Origin: CAZTCJ01 sp964612085
GTDB lineage: Bacteria; Pseudomonadota; Alphaproteobacteria; JAJFIK01
Assembly: GCA_964612085.1 (NCBI GenBank)
Contig: CAZTCJ010000038.1
Span: 1-32,212 of the forward strand
Direction of reading: 5' to 3'
DNA length: 32,212 nucleotides
The notes below the pieces were generated by a model. The model ran no database searches, had not been told where the DNA came from, and worked only from the letters and a program-made list of their open reading frames with translations. Of the stretch, positions 15,424-23,846 are shown in pieces (the first letter of the stretch is position 1; the number at the start of each line of letters is the position of its first letter). Made by a program: the position numbers and the translations under genes.

Positions 15424-16068
15424 GTGACCGATGAACCGGCTGACGGCATGGCACGGGGCGCTCTGCGTGTGCGGATACGCCCACATTCACGGCCGGATAA
15501 TGCTGAGCAGCAGAGCGTTCAGTTCTATCTGCCGCTCTATCTCGTGCTGCTGGTTTTCTTTGTCGCTTTGACGGCTGACGGAACATATGACTCTCACCGC
15601 GGATCGCGTGCCATGATCAGTTTGAACGAGGCGTTCTCGGCCGTCATGCCTGCGGGCTCGGGATTGTTCGGATACGGCAAGGCCTCCAGGCTGGAGCGGG
15701 CGCGGCTCGCGGCCGACAGCGCGGAGCGCCTGCTTGAGGACTCCGGTTTCGAGATGCGCGCCATGCCCGGCCTTGACGGGCGGCTGACCATGTGGGCTCC
15801 GTTGGACCGGATCTATCCATCGGGGGAATTTCTGCCGACGGCTGATTACCGGTCCGTGCTCGGCGATCTGGCCGGTATTCTGAAGCAGAGTCCGGGAAGC
15901 GAGGTCCGGTTTCTGATCGGCGGGCGGGCCTATCTCGACCGGGCGCGCGCCGCCTTCCTCGACGAGCACTGGCCCTTGATTGCGCCTTTCGTGCCCGCGG
16001 ATATCGGTCTTTTGCCCGAAGACGGCGGCTTGACGGTCAGTATTGCCTTGCCGGATGCTTCTTTCTGA
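15424..16068 (+). CDS. MotB-like protein lacking the proton-binding Asp
   Basis: The 214-residue protein has a single membrane segment (residues 34-51, FYLPLYLVLLVFFVALTA) followed by a periplasmic domain. Its layout matches MotB: cytoplasmic tail, membrane helix, amphipathic plug-like stretch, then an OmpA-like start (LDRIYPSGEFLPTADYRSVL, GDLAGILKQSPGSEVRFLIG). At the position of the MotB proton-carrying Asp there is Pro. The periplasmic part lacks the Asp/Arg pattern used to grip peptidoglycan. It is therefore unlikely to conduct protons alone and may be a structural partner of the next protein, whose gene follows 6 bases later. MotB relationship is moderate, based on architecture. Confidence 0.55.
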   Translation: MTDEPADGMARGALRVRIRPHSRPDNAEQQSVQFYLPLYLVLLVFFVALTADGTYDSHRGSRAMISLNEAFSAVMPAGSGLFGYGKASRLERARLAADSAERLLEDSGFEMRAMPGLDGRLTMWAPLDRIYPSGEFLPTADYRSVLGDLAGILKQSPGSEVRFLIGGRAYLDRARAAFLDEHWPLIAPFVPADIGLLPEDGGLTVSIALPDASF

Positions 16069-16074
16069 CGCGCC

Positions 16075-16713
16075 ATGATGGCTGCCTTCTTGTATACAGA
16101 AGATCCCGATACGGTCGATTTCGTCTCTGCCGGGTGGATGGTGACGTTCGTCGATCTGTTGGGGCTCTTGATCGGCATGTTCGTGCTTACCCTGTCAATG
16201 CTCGATCCTCAGCGCCTGCCCATCAGCGATCATCCGGCCTTCTCCACGTTCCGGGAACAGGACGGACCGGCGACAAACACGGATTATCTTGGAACCGTTC
16301 TGCGCAACGCTTTGAACCGCGAAGAGGAGGCAGACCGGGTCGCTGTCCAGTTACAAAAAGACCACATCGTGCTGCGCAGTTCTCTTGACCGATGGCTGGC
16401 CGACCGGATCGGGCCCGACGGGACCGAACCGGCGGCGTTGCTTCGCGATCTGTCCGGCGTCCTCGGCAGGCTGAACAACCATATTTATATCGTTGCGCAC
16501 ATGGAAGAGGAGACTGGACAGCCGGGACCGTCTTTGAACCTGCAAATCGCCGTGTTGACCAAAGGCCTGTCCGTGGCGGACCGGCTCACCGCCTACGGAT
16601 TGTCGTCCCGGATCCCGGTCCTGCTCGGGACGGAAATGGGGCAAGGAGAGGATTGGGACGGAACGGATGGGCCGCTCATAGACATTATTGTGTTGCGCCA
16701 TGGACCTGCTTAA
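16075..16713 (+). CDS. MotB-like protein with conserved membrane Asp and degenerate OmpA-like domain
   Basis: The 212-residue protein has a MotB-like membrane helix, GWMVTFVDLLGLLIGMFVLT. Its Asp aligns with the proton-carrying Asp32 of E. coli MotB (YADFMTAMMAFF). The periplasmic part keeps the outline of an OmpA-like domain (LLRDLSGVLGRLNNHIYIVA, LTKGLSVADRLTAYGLSSRI). The usual NxxLSxxRA peptidoglycan-binding signature is lost. Two adjacent ATGs start the gene at 16075. Its end overlaps the next gene by 14 bases, so the three are a coupled unit. No motA is present in the window. Confidence 0.6.
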   Translation: MMAAFLYTEDPDTVDFVSAGWMVTFVDLLGLLIGMFVLTLSMLDPQRLPISDHPAFSTFREQDGPATNTDYLGTVLRNALNREEEADRVAVQLQKDHIVLRSSLDRWLADRIGPDGTEPAALLRDLSGVLGRLNNHIYIVAHMEEETGQPGPSLNLQIAVLTKGLSVADRLTAYGLSSRIPVLLGTEMGQGEDWDGTDGPLIDIIVLRHGPA

Positions 16714-19700
16714 GCGCCTGTTCTTCATCCTGATCGGTCTCCAGGGGCTTCACGGCGCATCCGCCTTGGCGCAGTCCACCGCCGGTGAGCCCGTGGAAAT
16801 CGCCGCGCGTCTTGAAAGCCCTGTCGGGCGGATCGTCATGGACTGGGAACGGGCCGTAGACGTTGAGATCAGTACCGTGAGCACGGTTGTTGTGGTCCGG
16901 TTCGACCGCCCGTTTGCGGGACCGGTACAGACCATCGCGCAGGCGCTCGAGCCGTATGTGGCGCTGGTCCGTCAGGACCGGGACGGCCAGGGTCTGCGGA
17001 TTGCCCTGAAATATCCCGTGGAGCCCCGTTTGCAGACCAGGGGACGGCGCGTGGTGATCGATCTCGTGCCGCCCCGGTTCGAAGGCGCGGTGCCGGCCGT
17101 CGCGGAGGCGCCCGTCTTGGAGACGGCCGACTTGGAGACGGCCGAGCCCGACAGGGCCGCGCGCTATGCGTCGGTGCGCCCCCGCCCGCGGCCCGCCGGG
17201 CTGACAGCCGTGACGGCCGTTGAACCGGCCGCCGATCCAGACCCGGAAGAGCCGAGTGGACCGGAAACGCCGGAGGCAGTCAGCGAAGCGGAGGTTACGC
17301 TGCGCATCGGGAACAATGCGGACTATACCAGGCTCGTCTTCGAGTGGCCGGATGTCATCGGATACCGGGCCGAACCCGGCGAGGCATCGCTGACACTGAC
17401 CTTCGACCGTCCGGGGACCGTGGACCTGACGCCGTTGACCGTCTCCCCGCCGCCCTTCGTGACAGGGGCGGAGCCCACCTCGGACGATGGCGTCTTGTCG
17501 GTCCGGGTGGATCATGATCCGCACAGTAACACCCGCCATTATCTCGATGGCACGCGAGTCGTGGTCGATATTCTGAAACCGGACGAGGATCACCAAGACA
17601 AGGATCAAGAGGCGAAGGCACAGGATCCCCCTGCGGACGGCCTGCCGGGAGAGACTTCTGACGCGGTTGAGCTTGGGCAAGTGGCCGAAGGCAGCGAAAC
17701 CCCCGGCGCGGCGCTTGAGCCCGGCTTGAGCGATGCCCCGCGCGTGCCCGTGTCCTTCGAGCCGCGCGACGGCGGCGTGGCGCTGGTCTTTCCCTGGGAG
17801 ACGCCGCCTCCGGCAGCGGTTTTCCGGCGCGGCGATCATGTCTGGGCGGTGTTCGCGGCGCAAGCCGCTTTTAATCTGTCTGGGGACGAGCGCCGGTTTC
17901 GCGATATCGTCACCGACATGAAACAGATCCCCCAGTCCGGCGTATCGGCGCTGCGCATCGGCGTGCGTAATCGCATGCTGGTCACCGTGGAACGGAGCGA
18001 TGGGGCATGGACGATCGTCCTGGGGGAGACCATCACGGCGCCGTCCGCGCCGATAGTGGTGGAGCGGATCCTGGTGAGCGACGACGGCGCCCATCTGGCC
18101 GCCACGCTTCCCGGGCCCATCGTGGTGTCCTGGATCAAGGATCCCGAGACCCGCAGCCATCTGGGCGTGGTCATGAGCGGTGGGGAAGCGCACGGGGTCT
18201 CCCGGGCCTTGCGCCTGGTGGATCTTGAGATCCTGGCGAGCACCCATGGCCTTGCTCTTGAACCTGATGCGGACGATATCGAGCTGAAGGCGGACGATAA
18301 CACGGTTTTGATCCTGCGGCCTGCGGGCTTGCGCCTGTCGGGCATGGATACGCGCGGACCGGTCCAGACCGGCCTGGCCCAGGCCACCAGTCCGGGACAT
18401 ATGGATTTCATCAACTGGGCGCGGGGCGGCCAGGCGCATATGACGGGTAATCTGCAGGCGTTCTATGCGGATGTCAGCGCCATGGCCGACCAGGCGGCGC
18501 GTATTCCCGCACGGATGGATTTGGCCCGGTTCTACCTGGCCAACAGTCTGGAAGTGGAGGCGTTGGGCATTCTGGCGCAGATCAGTACGGATCAACCGGA
18601 AATGGAGGTGGATCCCCGGTTCAGGGCCTTGCGCGGCGTCGCCCGGTTTATGACGAAACGGTTCGAAGACGCCCTGACGGACCTGTCCCACCAGACGCTG
18701 CGGTTCGATCCGGCTGCTGCCTTGTGGCGCGGCGCGGTCCATGCGGCTCTGGAGCAATGGCCGGCCGCGCGCCGGGATTTGGAGGAAGGCGCGCCCGCGT
18801 TCAAGGAGCATGGCAAAAAGGCCCAGCACTTTTTTCTGATGGCGTCGGCAAGGGCGGCGCTCGGCGTCAATGATCTGGGGGCGGCGGAAGACGCCTTGCG
18901 GCGGGCGCGCGCCTTGCAGATCGGCGGCCGTCTCGATCTGGAGGCCCGCCTGCTTGAAGGCCGTCTGGCCGAGGCCAATGGCGTGCCGGAAGAAGCGCTC
19001 GGGCACTATCAGGCGGTGATCGATGCAAAGGATCTGCCCACGGAAGTACAGGCTGTCTTCCGTAAGCTGATGCTGTTGCAGGCTTTGGATGAAATCGAGC
19101 CGCCGGACATGATCGCGGCGCTTGAGCGCTTGCGCTTCCGCTGGCGGGGCGACGATCTCGAACTGTCGGTCATCGAGGAGCTGGGCCGGCTTTATGTGGC
19201 CCAAGGCGAGATCCGCAAAGGGCTTGTGGCCATGCGCCTGGCGGTCCAGAGCTTCCCCGCGACCGAGAAAGCGCGCAAGATCGCGGACGATATGGCCGCC
19301 GTTTTCACCGGCCTTTTCCTGGACGGCAAGGCCGATGCCATGACGCCGGTCCAGGCGCTGGCCCTGTTCTACGATTTTCCCGAACAGGTGCCCATCGGGC
19401 GCAAGGGCGATGAGATGATCCGTAAGCTGGCGGACCGTCTTGTGGATGTGGACCTCCTGGAACAGGCGGCCGAGCTGCTTGATCACCAGATCAAGTTCCG
19501 CCTGACCGGCGTGGCCCGGGCGCAGATCGCCACCCGGCTCGCCATGGTGCATTTGATGGACCGTAAACCGGAAAAGGCTCTGCAGACCATCCGCTCCACC
19601 CGCCTGGCGCGGCTGCCCGAGCGCTTGAACCGGCAGCGGCGTCTGCTTGAGTCCCGTTCCTTGAGTGAGCTGGGCCGCTATGACCATGCTCTGGAAGTGA

Positions 19701-20104
19701 TCGAAGAATATGAAGGGGACGACGTTCAAGGTCTGCGGGCGGATATTCTGTGGCGGGCCGAAGACTGGACCGCTACGGCGCAGGCCTATGAAGCGCTGGC
19801 GCTCGACCGGATCGCCGATGACGCGGATCTGGACGCGGAAAACCGGTTCGCCATCATGCGCGCGGCCATCGCTTATGTGCTGGGCGACGACCCGGACGGC
19901 CTGGCCCGTTTGCGTCAGCGCTATGCGGGTCAGATGGGGGACAGTCCCGACGCCAGGGCCTTCGACATCGTGACGCGGCGGATCGAAACCCAAGGTATCG
20001 AGTTCCGCGACCTGGCGCGCAAGATCGCCGCCACCGATACGCTGGACGCCTTCATGGCCTCGTTCCGCGACCAGTTCGACCGGTCCATTCAGACCGGCGG
20101 TTGA
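16700..20104 (+). CDS. Large secreted AMIN-like/TPR repeat protein of the flagellar cluster
   Basis: From ATG 16700 the protein has 1134 residues, starting with a signal peptide (LLKRLFFILIGLQGLHGASA, then LAQS). Residues about 25-115 and 175-275 look like two AMIN-type beta domains (GRIVMDWERAVDVEI, YTRLVFEWPDVIGYRAEPG), with Pro/Glu-rich linkers between. Residues about 590-1134 are a long series of TPR-like helix pairs (DLARFYLANSLEVEALGILA, GRLYVAQGEIRKGLVAMRLA). AMIN domains commonly bind peptidoglycan and TPRs bind proteins, so a periplasmic scaffold is likely. It overlaps the Asp-bearing MotB-like gene and may organise stator or basal-body parts. No function has been shown, to my knowledge. 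Confidence 0.7.
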   Translation: MDLLKRLFFILIGLQGLHGASALAQSTAGEPVEIAARLESPVGRIVMDWERAVDVEISTVSTVVVVRFDRPFAGPVQTIAQALEPYVALVRQDRDGQGLRIALKYPVEPRLQTRGRRVVIDLVPPRFEGAVPAVAEAPVLETADLETAEPDRAARYASVRPRPRPAGLTAVTAVEPAADPDPEEPSGPETPEAVSEAEVTLRIGNNADYTRLVFEWPDVIGYRAEPGEASLTLTFDRPGTVDLTPLTVSPPPFVTGAEPTSDDGVLSVRVDHDPHSNTRHYLDGTRVVVDILKPDEDHQDKDQEAKAQDPPADGLPGETSDAVELGQVAEGSETPGAALEPGLSDAPRVPVSFEPRDGGVALVFPWETPPPAAVFRRGDHVWAVFAAQAAFNLSGDERRFRDIVTDMKQIPQSGVSALRIGVRNRMLVTVERSDGAWTIVLGETITAPSAPIVVERILVSDDGAHLAATLPGPIVVSWIKDPETRSHLGVVMSGGEAHGVSRALRLVDLEILASTHGLALEPDADDIELKADDNTVLILRPAGLRLSGMDTRGPVQTGLAQATSPGHMDFINWARGGQAHMTGNLQAFYADVSAMADQAARIPARMDLARFYLANSLEVEALGILAQISTDQPEMEVDPRFRALRGVARFMTKRFEDALTDLSHQTLRFDPAAALWRGAVHAALEQWPAARRDLEEGAPAFKEHGKKAQHFFLMASARAALGVNDLGAAEDALRRARALQIGGRLDLEARLLEGRLAEANGVPEEALGHYQAVIDAKDLPTEVQAVFRKLMLLQALDEIEPPDMIAALERLRFRWRGDDLELSVIEELGRLYVAQGEIRKGLVAMRLAVQSFPATEKARKIADDMAAVFTGLFLDGKADAMTPVQALALFYDFPEQVPIGRKGDEMIRKLADRLVDVDLLEQAAELLDHQIKFRLTGVARAQIATRLAMVHLMDRKPEKALQTIRSTRLARLPERLNRQRRLLESRSLSELGRYDHALEVIEEYEGDDVQGLRADILWRAEDWTATAQAYEALALDRIADDADLDAENRFAIMRAAIAYVLGDDPDGLARLRQRYAGQMGDSPDARAFDIVTRRIETQGIEFRDLARKIAATDTLDAFMASFRDQFDRSIQTGG

Positions 20105-20177
20105 CGGTCTGGCAAAACCCCGTAGACGGAACTATCCTTCCGCAAGGAACGTTTTCGTGACTCAAAGAGAGCTTCTT

Positions 20178-20927
20178 TCAGCCGCCACCGGTCCCGAAGC
20201 TTTGCACCAGCGAGCCCGCCACCAGATACCAGCCGTCCACCAGGACGAAAAAGATCAGCTTGAAGGGCAGGGAGATGATTACTGGGGGGAGCATCATCAT
20301 GCCCATGGCCATGAGGATCGACGCCACCACCATGTCGATCACCAGGAACGGCACGAACAACAGAAAGCCGATCTCGAAGGCGCGGCGCAGTTCGGAAATC
20401 ATGAAGGCGGGCAGCAGGATGCGGAACGGCGTCGTCTGCGGCGTCTCGGGCGGTTCCTCGCGCGCCAGATCGATGAAGAGGCCCAGGTCCTTTTCCCTTG
20501 TATGGGTGAGCATGAAGGTGCGGAACGGCTCAGCGGCCGCTTCGAGGCCGGTCATGGTGTCCATTTCCTCGTTCATCACCGGCGCGATGCCCGCCTCGTA
20601 AGCCTCCTGCAGCACCGGTCCCATGATAAAGACGGTCAGAAAGAGGGCAAGGCTGATCAAAACCGGGTTGGGCGGGCTCTGCTGCAGGCCCATGGCCGTG
20701 CGCAGGATGGACAGCACAACGATAATCCGCGTGAAGGAGGTGACCATCACCAGGATCGACGGCGCCAGGCTCAGCACCGTGATGAGGGCGATGATCTGAA
20801 CGAGGCGCTCGGTCAGCGTGCCGGTCTCACCCAGATCGAGCGACAGTTCCTGGGCCTGGGCACCCTCCGTCAGAACCAGAAAGAGACCCAGGCTGAGGAA
20901 ACCGGTCTTGAAGGCCGTGCGCAACAT
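20178..20927 (-). CDS. fliP: Flagellar export gate protein FliP
   Basis: FliP forms, with FliQ and FliR, the core export gate. The 249-residue protein has a signal peptide (ending AQAQ), as usual for FliP. Conserved segments are SILVMVTSFTRIIVVLSILR, GLQQSPPNPVLISLALFLTV, FMISELRRAFEIGFLLFVPF, and the C-terminal MMMLPPVIISLPFKLIFFVL. Its start lies at the end of fliO. It converges with the large TPR gene. The 73 bases between them contain no strong terminator. Confidence 0.97.
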   Translation of the reverse strand: MLRTAFKTGFLSLGLFLVLTEGAQAQELSLDLGETGTLTERLVQIIALITVLSLAPSILVMVTSFTRIIVVLSILRTAMGLQQSPPNPVLISLALFLTVFIMGPVLQEAYEAGIAPVMNEEMDTMTGLEAAAEPFRTFMLTHTREKDLGLFIDLAREEPPETPQTTPFRILLPAFMISELRRAFEIGFLLFVPFLVIDMVVASILMAMGMMMLPPVIISLPFKLIFFVLVDGWYLVAGSLVQSFGTGGG

Positions 20928-21250
20928 CAGGAGGCCGCGCGGTCGAGGCTGTGAACGGTGGCTGGCCCTACTGGATGCAGGGCCTTTTCCACATCTCCGG
21001 GTTTAAGCGGACCGGTCAGGCTGGTGCCGGTGGGGCTGATCAGGGCCAGATATTCCTCAGCATCGACGCGGGTCAGAACGAGCCGTGTGCGGGGGTCGAG
21101 CGTCAGCGTGTCGAGCACTTCCAGGCGGCTTTCGGGCGTGCGGAACAGGCTGAGCCAGCCCAGCCGGCGGCCCACCCAGCCGAAGCCGCCGATCAGACCG
21201 ATCACGAATATCAATGCCAGGACCATGCGTCCTATGTCGAGCGCGTCCAT
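20927..21250 (-). CDS. fliO: Flagellar biosynthesis protein FliO
   Basis: FliO helps assemble FliP in the membrane. From ATG 21250 (GGGGG upstream) the protein has 107 residues. A membrane segment (MVLALIFVIGLIGGFGWVGR) is followed by a small basic domain (LEVLDTLTLDPRTRLVLTRV, EEYLALISPTG) typical of FliO. A longer frame back to 21331 is unlikely to be translated. It overlaps the fliP start by one base and is divergent from flgB. Confidence 0.88.
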   Translation of the reverse strand: MDALDIGRMVLALIFVIGLIGGFGWVGRRLGWLSLFRTPESRLEVLDTLTLDPRTRLVLTRVDAEEYLALISPTGTSLTGPLKPGDVEKALHPVGPATVHSLDRAAS

Positions 21251-21312
21251 GGGCCGAACCCCCTTTAACCAAATCTCCTCCGTATGGTGAACACAACGAT
21301 ACGGGTCAGGGT

Positions 21313-21377
21313 TTAAGGTCCTGTAAAGCACGGTGCGGGGCCGTCTTCACGCCCCCTTTACCTCCGTGGCGTATCGT
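21313..21377 (+). promoter_or_regulatory. Candidate CtrA-type promoter region of flgB
   Basis: TTAA-GGTCCTG-TAAA (21313-21327) is a CtrA-like box with one mismatch. Downstream, TTTA (21357-21360), 11 bases and TATCGT (21372-21377) resemble the fliQ and fliL promoters, with one base less spacing. The start would be about 25 bases before flgB. Either site or both may act, and the same box could serve divergent fliO. Confidence 0.35.
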
Positions 21378-21407
21378 TGGAGCGGGTGAAGATAGGCGTG
21401 GGTTCTC

Positions 21408-21827
21408 ATGGCACTGAACGATATTCCCCTGTTTGGGATGCTGAAGCACAAGATGGGCTGGCTGAGCGCTCGCCAGGAAGTCCTGGCGAAAAACGTTGCC
21501 CATGCGGATCTGCCGGGCTATCAGGCAGTCGATCTCAAGCGTCCGGATTTCGCCTCTTTTCTGGCGTCGGAAGACCGCAGCGGACCGTCCGGCGGTCAGG
21601 CCATGCAGATGACGCAAGGCAAGCACATGGCCAGCGTCCGTGCCGGTGCGGACCAAAATTTCCGGACCGAGAAGACCGACGCCTGGCAGGTGACGCCCGA
21701 TGGCCGCTCGGTCTCCCTTGAACAGGAGATGATGAAAGTCAGCGAAACGGTGGGCGAATACCGCATCGCGGCGGGCCTTTATTCCAAAAGCGTCAATCTG
21801 GTGCGCATGGCCATTGGCCGGACATGA
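21408..21827 (+). CDS. flgB: Proximal rod protein FlgB
   Basis: FlgB is a proximal rod subunit next to the MS ring. The 139-residue protein has the conserved LKHKMGWLSARQEVLAKNVA and HADLPGYQAVDLKRPDF, and the C-terminal helix SETVGEYRIAAGLYSKSVNL. This is the FlgB form, without the large central domain of FlgG. It begins the unit flgB-flgC-fliE, as in most alphaproteobacteria. Confidence 0.95.
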   Translation: MALNDIPLFGMLKHKMGWLSARQEVLAKNVAHADLPGYQAVDLKRPDFASFLASEDRSGPSGGQAMQMTQGKHMASVRAGADQNFRTEKTDAWQVTPDGRSVSLEQEMMKVSETVGEYRIAAGLYSKSVNLVRMAIGRT

Positions 21828-21863
21828 TTGTTCCGGCTCAGGAACAGGTAAAGCGAGGATCTC

Positions 21864-22274
21864 ATGGATTTGACCAAACCGATGATGATCGCGGCTTCCG
21901 GCATGCGCGCGCAAAGCGACCGGATGCGGATCCTGGCGGAGAATATCGCCAATGCGGAGTCCTTGGCGACCGCGCCGGGCGGCGAGCCCTATCGCCGGCG
22001 GATCCCGTCTTTTTCCTCTGAACTCGACCGTGAGATGGGCGTTTCCATGGTGCGCATGGACAAGAGCGTGCCGGATCAATCCGCCTTCGGCAAGAAACAT
22101 GATCCGGGTCATCCGGCGGCGGACGAGATGGGTTATGTGGCGACCCCCAATGTCAATAGTCTGATCGAATCCATGGATATGCGCCAGGCCCAGCGCAGCT
22201 ATGAGGCCAATCTCAACGTGATCGAGGCGGCGCGCACCATGATGGCGCGGACCATCGATCTGTTGACCCAGTAA
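21864..22274 (+). CDS. flgC: Proximal rod protein FlgC
   Basis: FlgC is a proximal rod subunit. The 136-residue protein begins MDLTKPMMIAASGMRAQSDR, then MRILAENIANAESLATAPGG. Its end is typical of FlgC: EMGYVATPNVNSLIESMDMR, QAQRSYEANLNVIEAARTMM. It starts 36 bases after flgB, with GCGAGGATC as ribosome site. Confidence 0.96.
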   Translation: MDLTKPMMIAASGMRAQSDRMRILAENIANAESLATAPGGEPYRRRIPSFSSELDREMGVSMVRMDKSVPDQSAFGKKHDPGHPAADEMGYVATPNVNSLIESMDMRQAQRSYEANLNVIEAARTMMARTIDLLTQ

Positions 22275-22302
22275 GACGAGACGAAGAAGGAGTGATCCGC
22301 CC

Positions 22303-22623
22303 ATGGCCATCGAAGCTGCGAAGGCGATCAATGCCTATGCCCAGGCGGCCAAACGTACGATTACGGAAGAAGGCGGTGCCGAGGTCTCCGCTTCTGCCGG
22401 TGCGGGCGGGGATTTCGGCCAGATGGTGCGCGCCGCCGTCGATGGCGCCGTGGAAACCGCCAAGACCGGCGAAGCGATGGCGGCTGCGGGGGCCGCGGGC
22501 GAAGCGCCCCTGGTCGATGTGGTGACCGCCATCTCGGCGGCGGAAGTGACCGTTCAGTCCGTCGTGGCCGTGCGCGACAAGGTGATCGGTGCGTATCAGG
22601 ACATTATGCGCATGCCGATTTAA
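22303..22623 (+). CDS. fliE: Flagellar hook-basal body protein FliE
   Basis: FliE joins the MS ring to the rod and is among the first exported substrates. The 106-residue protein has an Ala/Gly-rich N-terminal half and the conserved C-terminus VDVVTAISAAEVTVQSVVAV, RDKVIGAYQDIMRMPI. The start has AAGGAG upstream. It ends the flgB-flgC-fliE unit. Palindromic repeat copy B begins 26 bases after its stop. Confidence 0.94.
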   Translation: MAIEAAKAINAYAQAAKRTITEEGGAEVSASAGAGGDFGQMVRAAVDGAVETAKTGEAMAAAGAAGEAPLVDVVTAISAAEVTVQSVVAVRDKVIGAYQDIMRMPI

Positions 22624-22649
22624 AGGATACTTTTCTAGAAGCGGCACCG

Positions 22650-22720
22650 CCAGCCCGCTCCCCCTCCCGACCACCCAATGAAGGGTACCCTGTGGGTGGT
22701 CGGGAGGGGGAGCGGGCTGG
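22650..22720. repeat. Long palindromic dispersed repeat, copy B
   Basis: Perfect 28-bp arms at 22650-22677 and 22693-22720 enclose a 15-base loop with AAGGGTACCCT. The inner five bases of each arm (CACCC/GGGTG) pair here but not in copies A and C. The outer A/T-rich stem present in A and C is missing. It lies between fliE and the fliQ promoter, so it would separate the two units. Confidence 0.85.
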
Positions 22721-22754
22721 CCAGGCAACGGAAAACACAGCCTGCAACGCGCCC

Positions 22755-22776
22755 TTAACGGCAGCCGTACTATGAT
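22755..22776 (+). promoter_or_regulatory. CtrA-type promoter of fliQ-fliR-flhB-cckA
   Basis: TTAA (22755-22758), 12 bases, then TATGAT (22771-22776). The upstream bases AACGCGCCC parallel those before fliL. The predicted start is about 22-25 bases before the fliQ GTG. Confidence 0.5.
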
Positions 22777-22804
22777 AAACCATCTTTTTTAGGCGGGGCG
22801 GCGT

Positions 22805-23068
22805 GTGACGGGACCGGAGGCTATCGATATCGCGCGGGATGCGATCTGGCTGCTGATCAAGGCCTCGGCGCCGGTCATGGCCATTGCGCTCGTCATCGGT
22901 CTGGTCATCGCCTTGTTCCAGGCACTGACCCAGGTGCAGGAAATGACCCTTGTCTTCGTGCCGAAGATCATCGCGGTGTTCATCTCGCTGCTGATGGTGC
23001 TGCCGTTCATCGGCGCCATGATGGCCACTTTCATGGACACCATCGTGTCACGGATCATTGCGGGGTAG
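22805..23068 (+). CDS. fliQ: Flagellar export gate protein FliQ
   Basis: FliQ is a small two-helix export gate subunit. The 87-residue protein starts at GTG 22805 and has two membrane hairpin segments (APVMAIALVIGLVIALFQAL, IIAVFISLLMVLPFIGAMMA) joined by the conserved TQVQEMTLVFVPKI. It is followed immediately by fliR. Confidence 0.96.
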   Translation: MTGPEAIDIARDAIWLLIKASAPVMAIALVIGLVIALFQALTQVQEMTLVFVPKIIAVFISLLMVLPFIGAMMATFMDTIVSRIIAG

Positions 23069-23069
23069 C

Positions 23070-23837
23070 ATGGTTCTTGGGTTCGATATGGTGCCGGCCC
23101 TGGCCTTTTCCTATCTGCTCGTCTTCGCGCGGGTGGGATCGGCGATCATGCTGCTGCCGGTGTTCGGCGAGCCGACCGTGACGCCACGCCTGAGACTGGC
23201 GATCGCCCTGGCGCTGACGATCATCGTCATGCCGATCGTCCGGGATGCCTTGCCCGAGGTCACGGGGTCCTGGCCTGCGGCCATGATCGCGCTCATCCGC
23301 GAAGTGCTGTACGGCGTCATGCTGGGCGGGCTGGTGCGGCTTCTCGTGAGCGCCGTCAATGTGGCGGGCACGGTGATCTCCATGCAGACCGGTCTGGGCC
23401 TTGCCATGTCGTTCGACCCGAGCCAGGGCCAGCAAAGCGCGATTTTCGCGACCTTTCTGACCTTCCTGGCGATTACGCTGATCGTGGTCACCGATCTGCA
23501 TTATCCCATGCTGGCAGCGATCATCGACAGCTATGTGCTGTTCCCGCCGGGGGCGGCCCCGGCCCTGGGCGATATCTCGGCCCTTGCCACCCGCTGGATG
23601 GCGGATGCGTTTCTCCTAGGGCTGAAAATGTCCTTTCCGTTTCTGGCCTTCGGTCTTCTGCTTTATGCTGCCGTGGGCATTCTCTCCCGCCTGATGCCGC
23701 AGCTTCAGATTTTCTTCCTTGTGATGCCCGTCAACATCTTCATGGGCTTCGTCATTCTGAGCGTGACCTTGAGCGGGATCATGCTGTTGTTCCTGACGGT
23801 GTTCGAGACCCGGATCGCCGATCTTCTGGCGGGCTAG
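23070..23837 (+). CDS. fliR: Flagellar export gate protein FliR
   Basis: FliR completes the FliPQR gate. The 255-residue protein from ATG 23070 has about six membrane segments. Conserved parts are FARVGSAIMLLPVFGEPTVT, EVLYGVMLGGLVRLLVSAVN, TVISMQTGLGLAMSFDPSQG, and near the end LPQLQIFFLVMPVNIFMGF in the cytoplasmic turn. The start is one base after the fliQ stop. Upstream in-frame codons inside fliQ are not needed. Confidence 0.95.
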   Translation: MVLGFDMVPALAFSYLLVFARVGSAIMLLPVFGEPTVTPRLRLAIALALTIIVMPIVRDALPEVTGSWPAAMIALIREVLYGVMLGGLVRLLVSAVNVAGTVISMQTGLGLAMSFDPSQGQQSAIFATFLTFLAITLIVVTDLHYPMLAAIIDSYVLFPPGAAPALGDISALATRWMADAFLLGLKMSFPFLAFGLLLYAAVGILSRLMPQLQIFFLVMPVNIFMGFVILSVTLSGIMLLFLTVFETRIADLLAG

Positions 23838-23846
23838 GGCGGGTTC

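Noticed and set aside
16685..19993. 1102-codon open frame on the minus strand opposite the large TPR gene
   Set aside because: It is a high-GC mirror frame of a gene with a signal peptide, TPR pattern and tight coupling to its neighbour. The antisense translation is rich in His, Arg, Gln and Gly, with no recognisable domains.
20105..20177. Terminator between the TPR gene and fliP
   Set aside because: Only a 4-bp stem (CCTT-CCGC-AAGG) before a short T-run. Not convincing.
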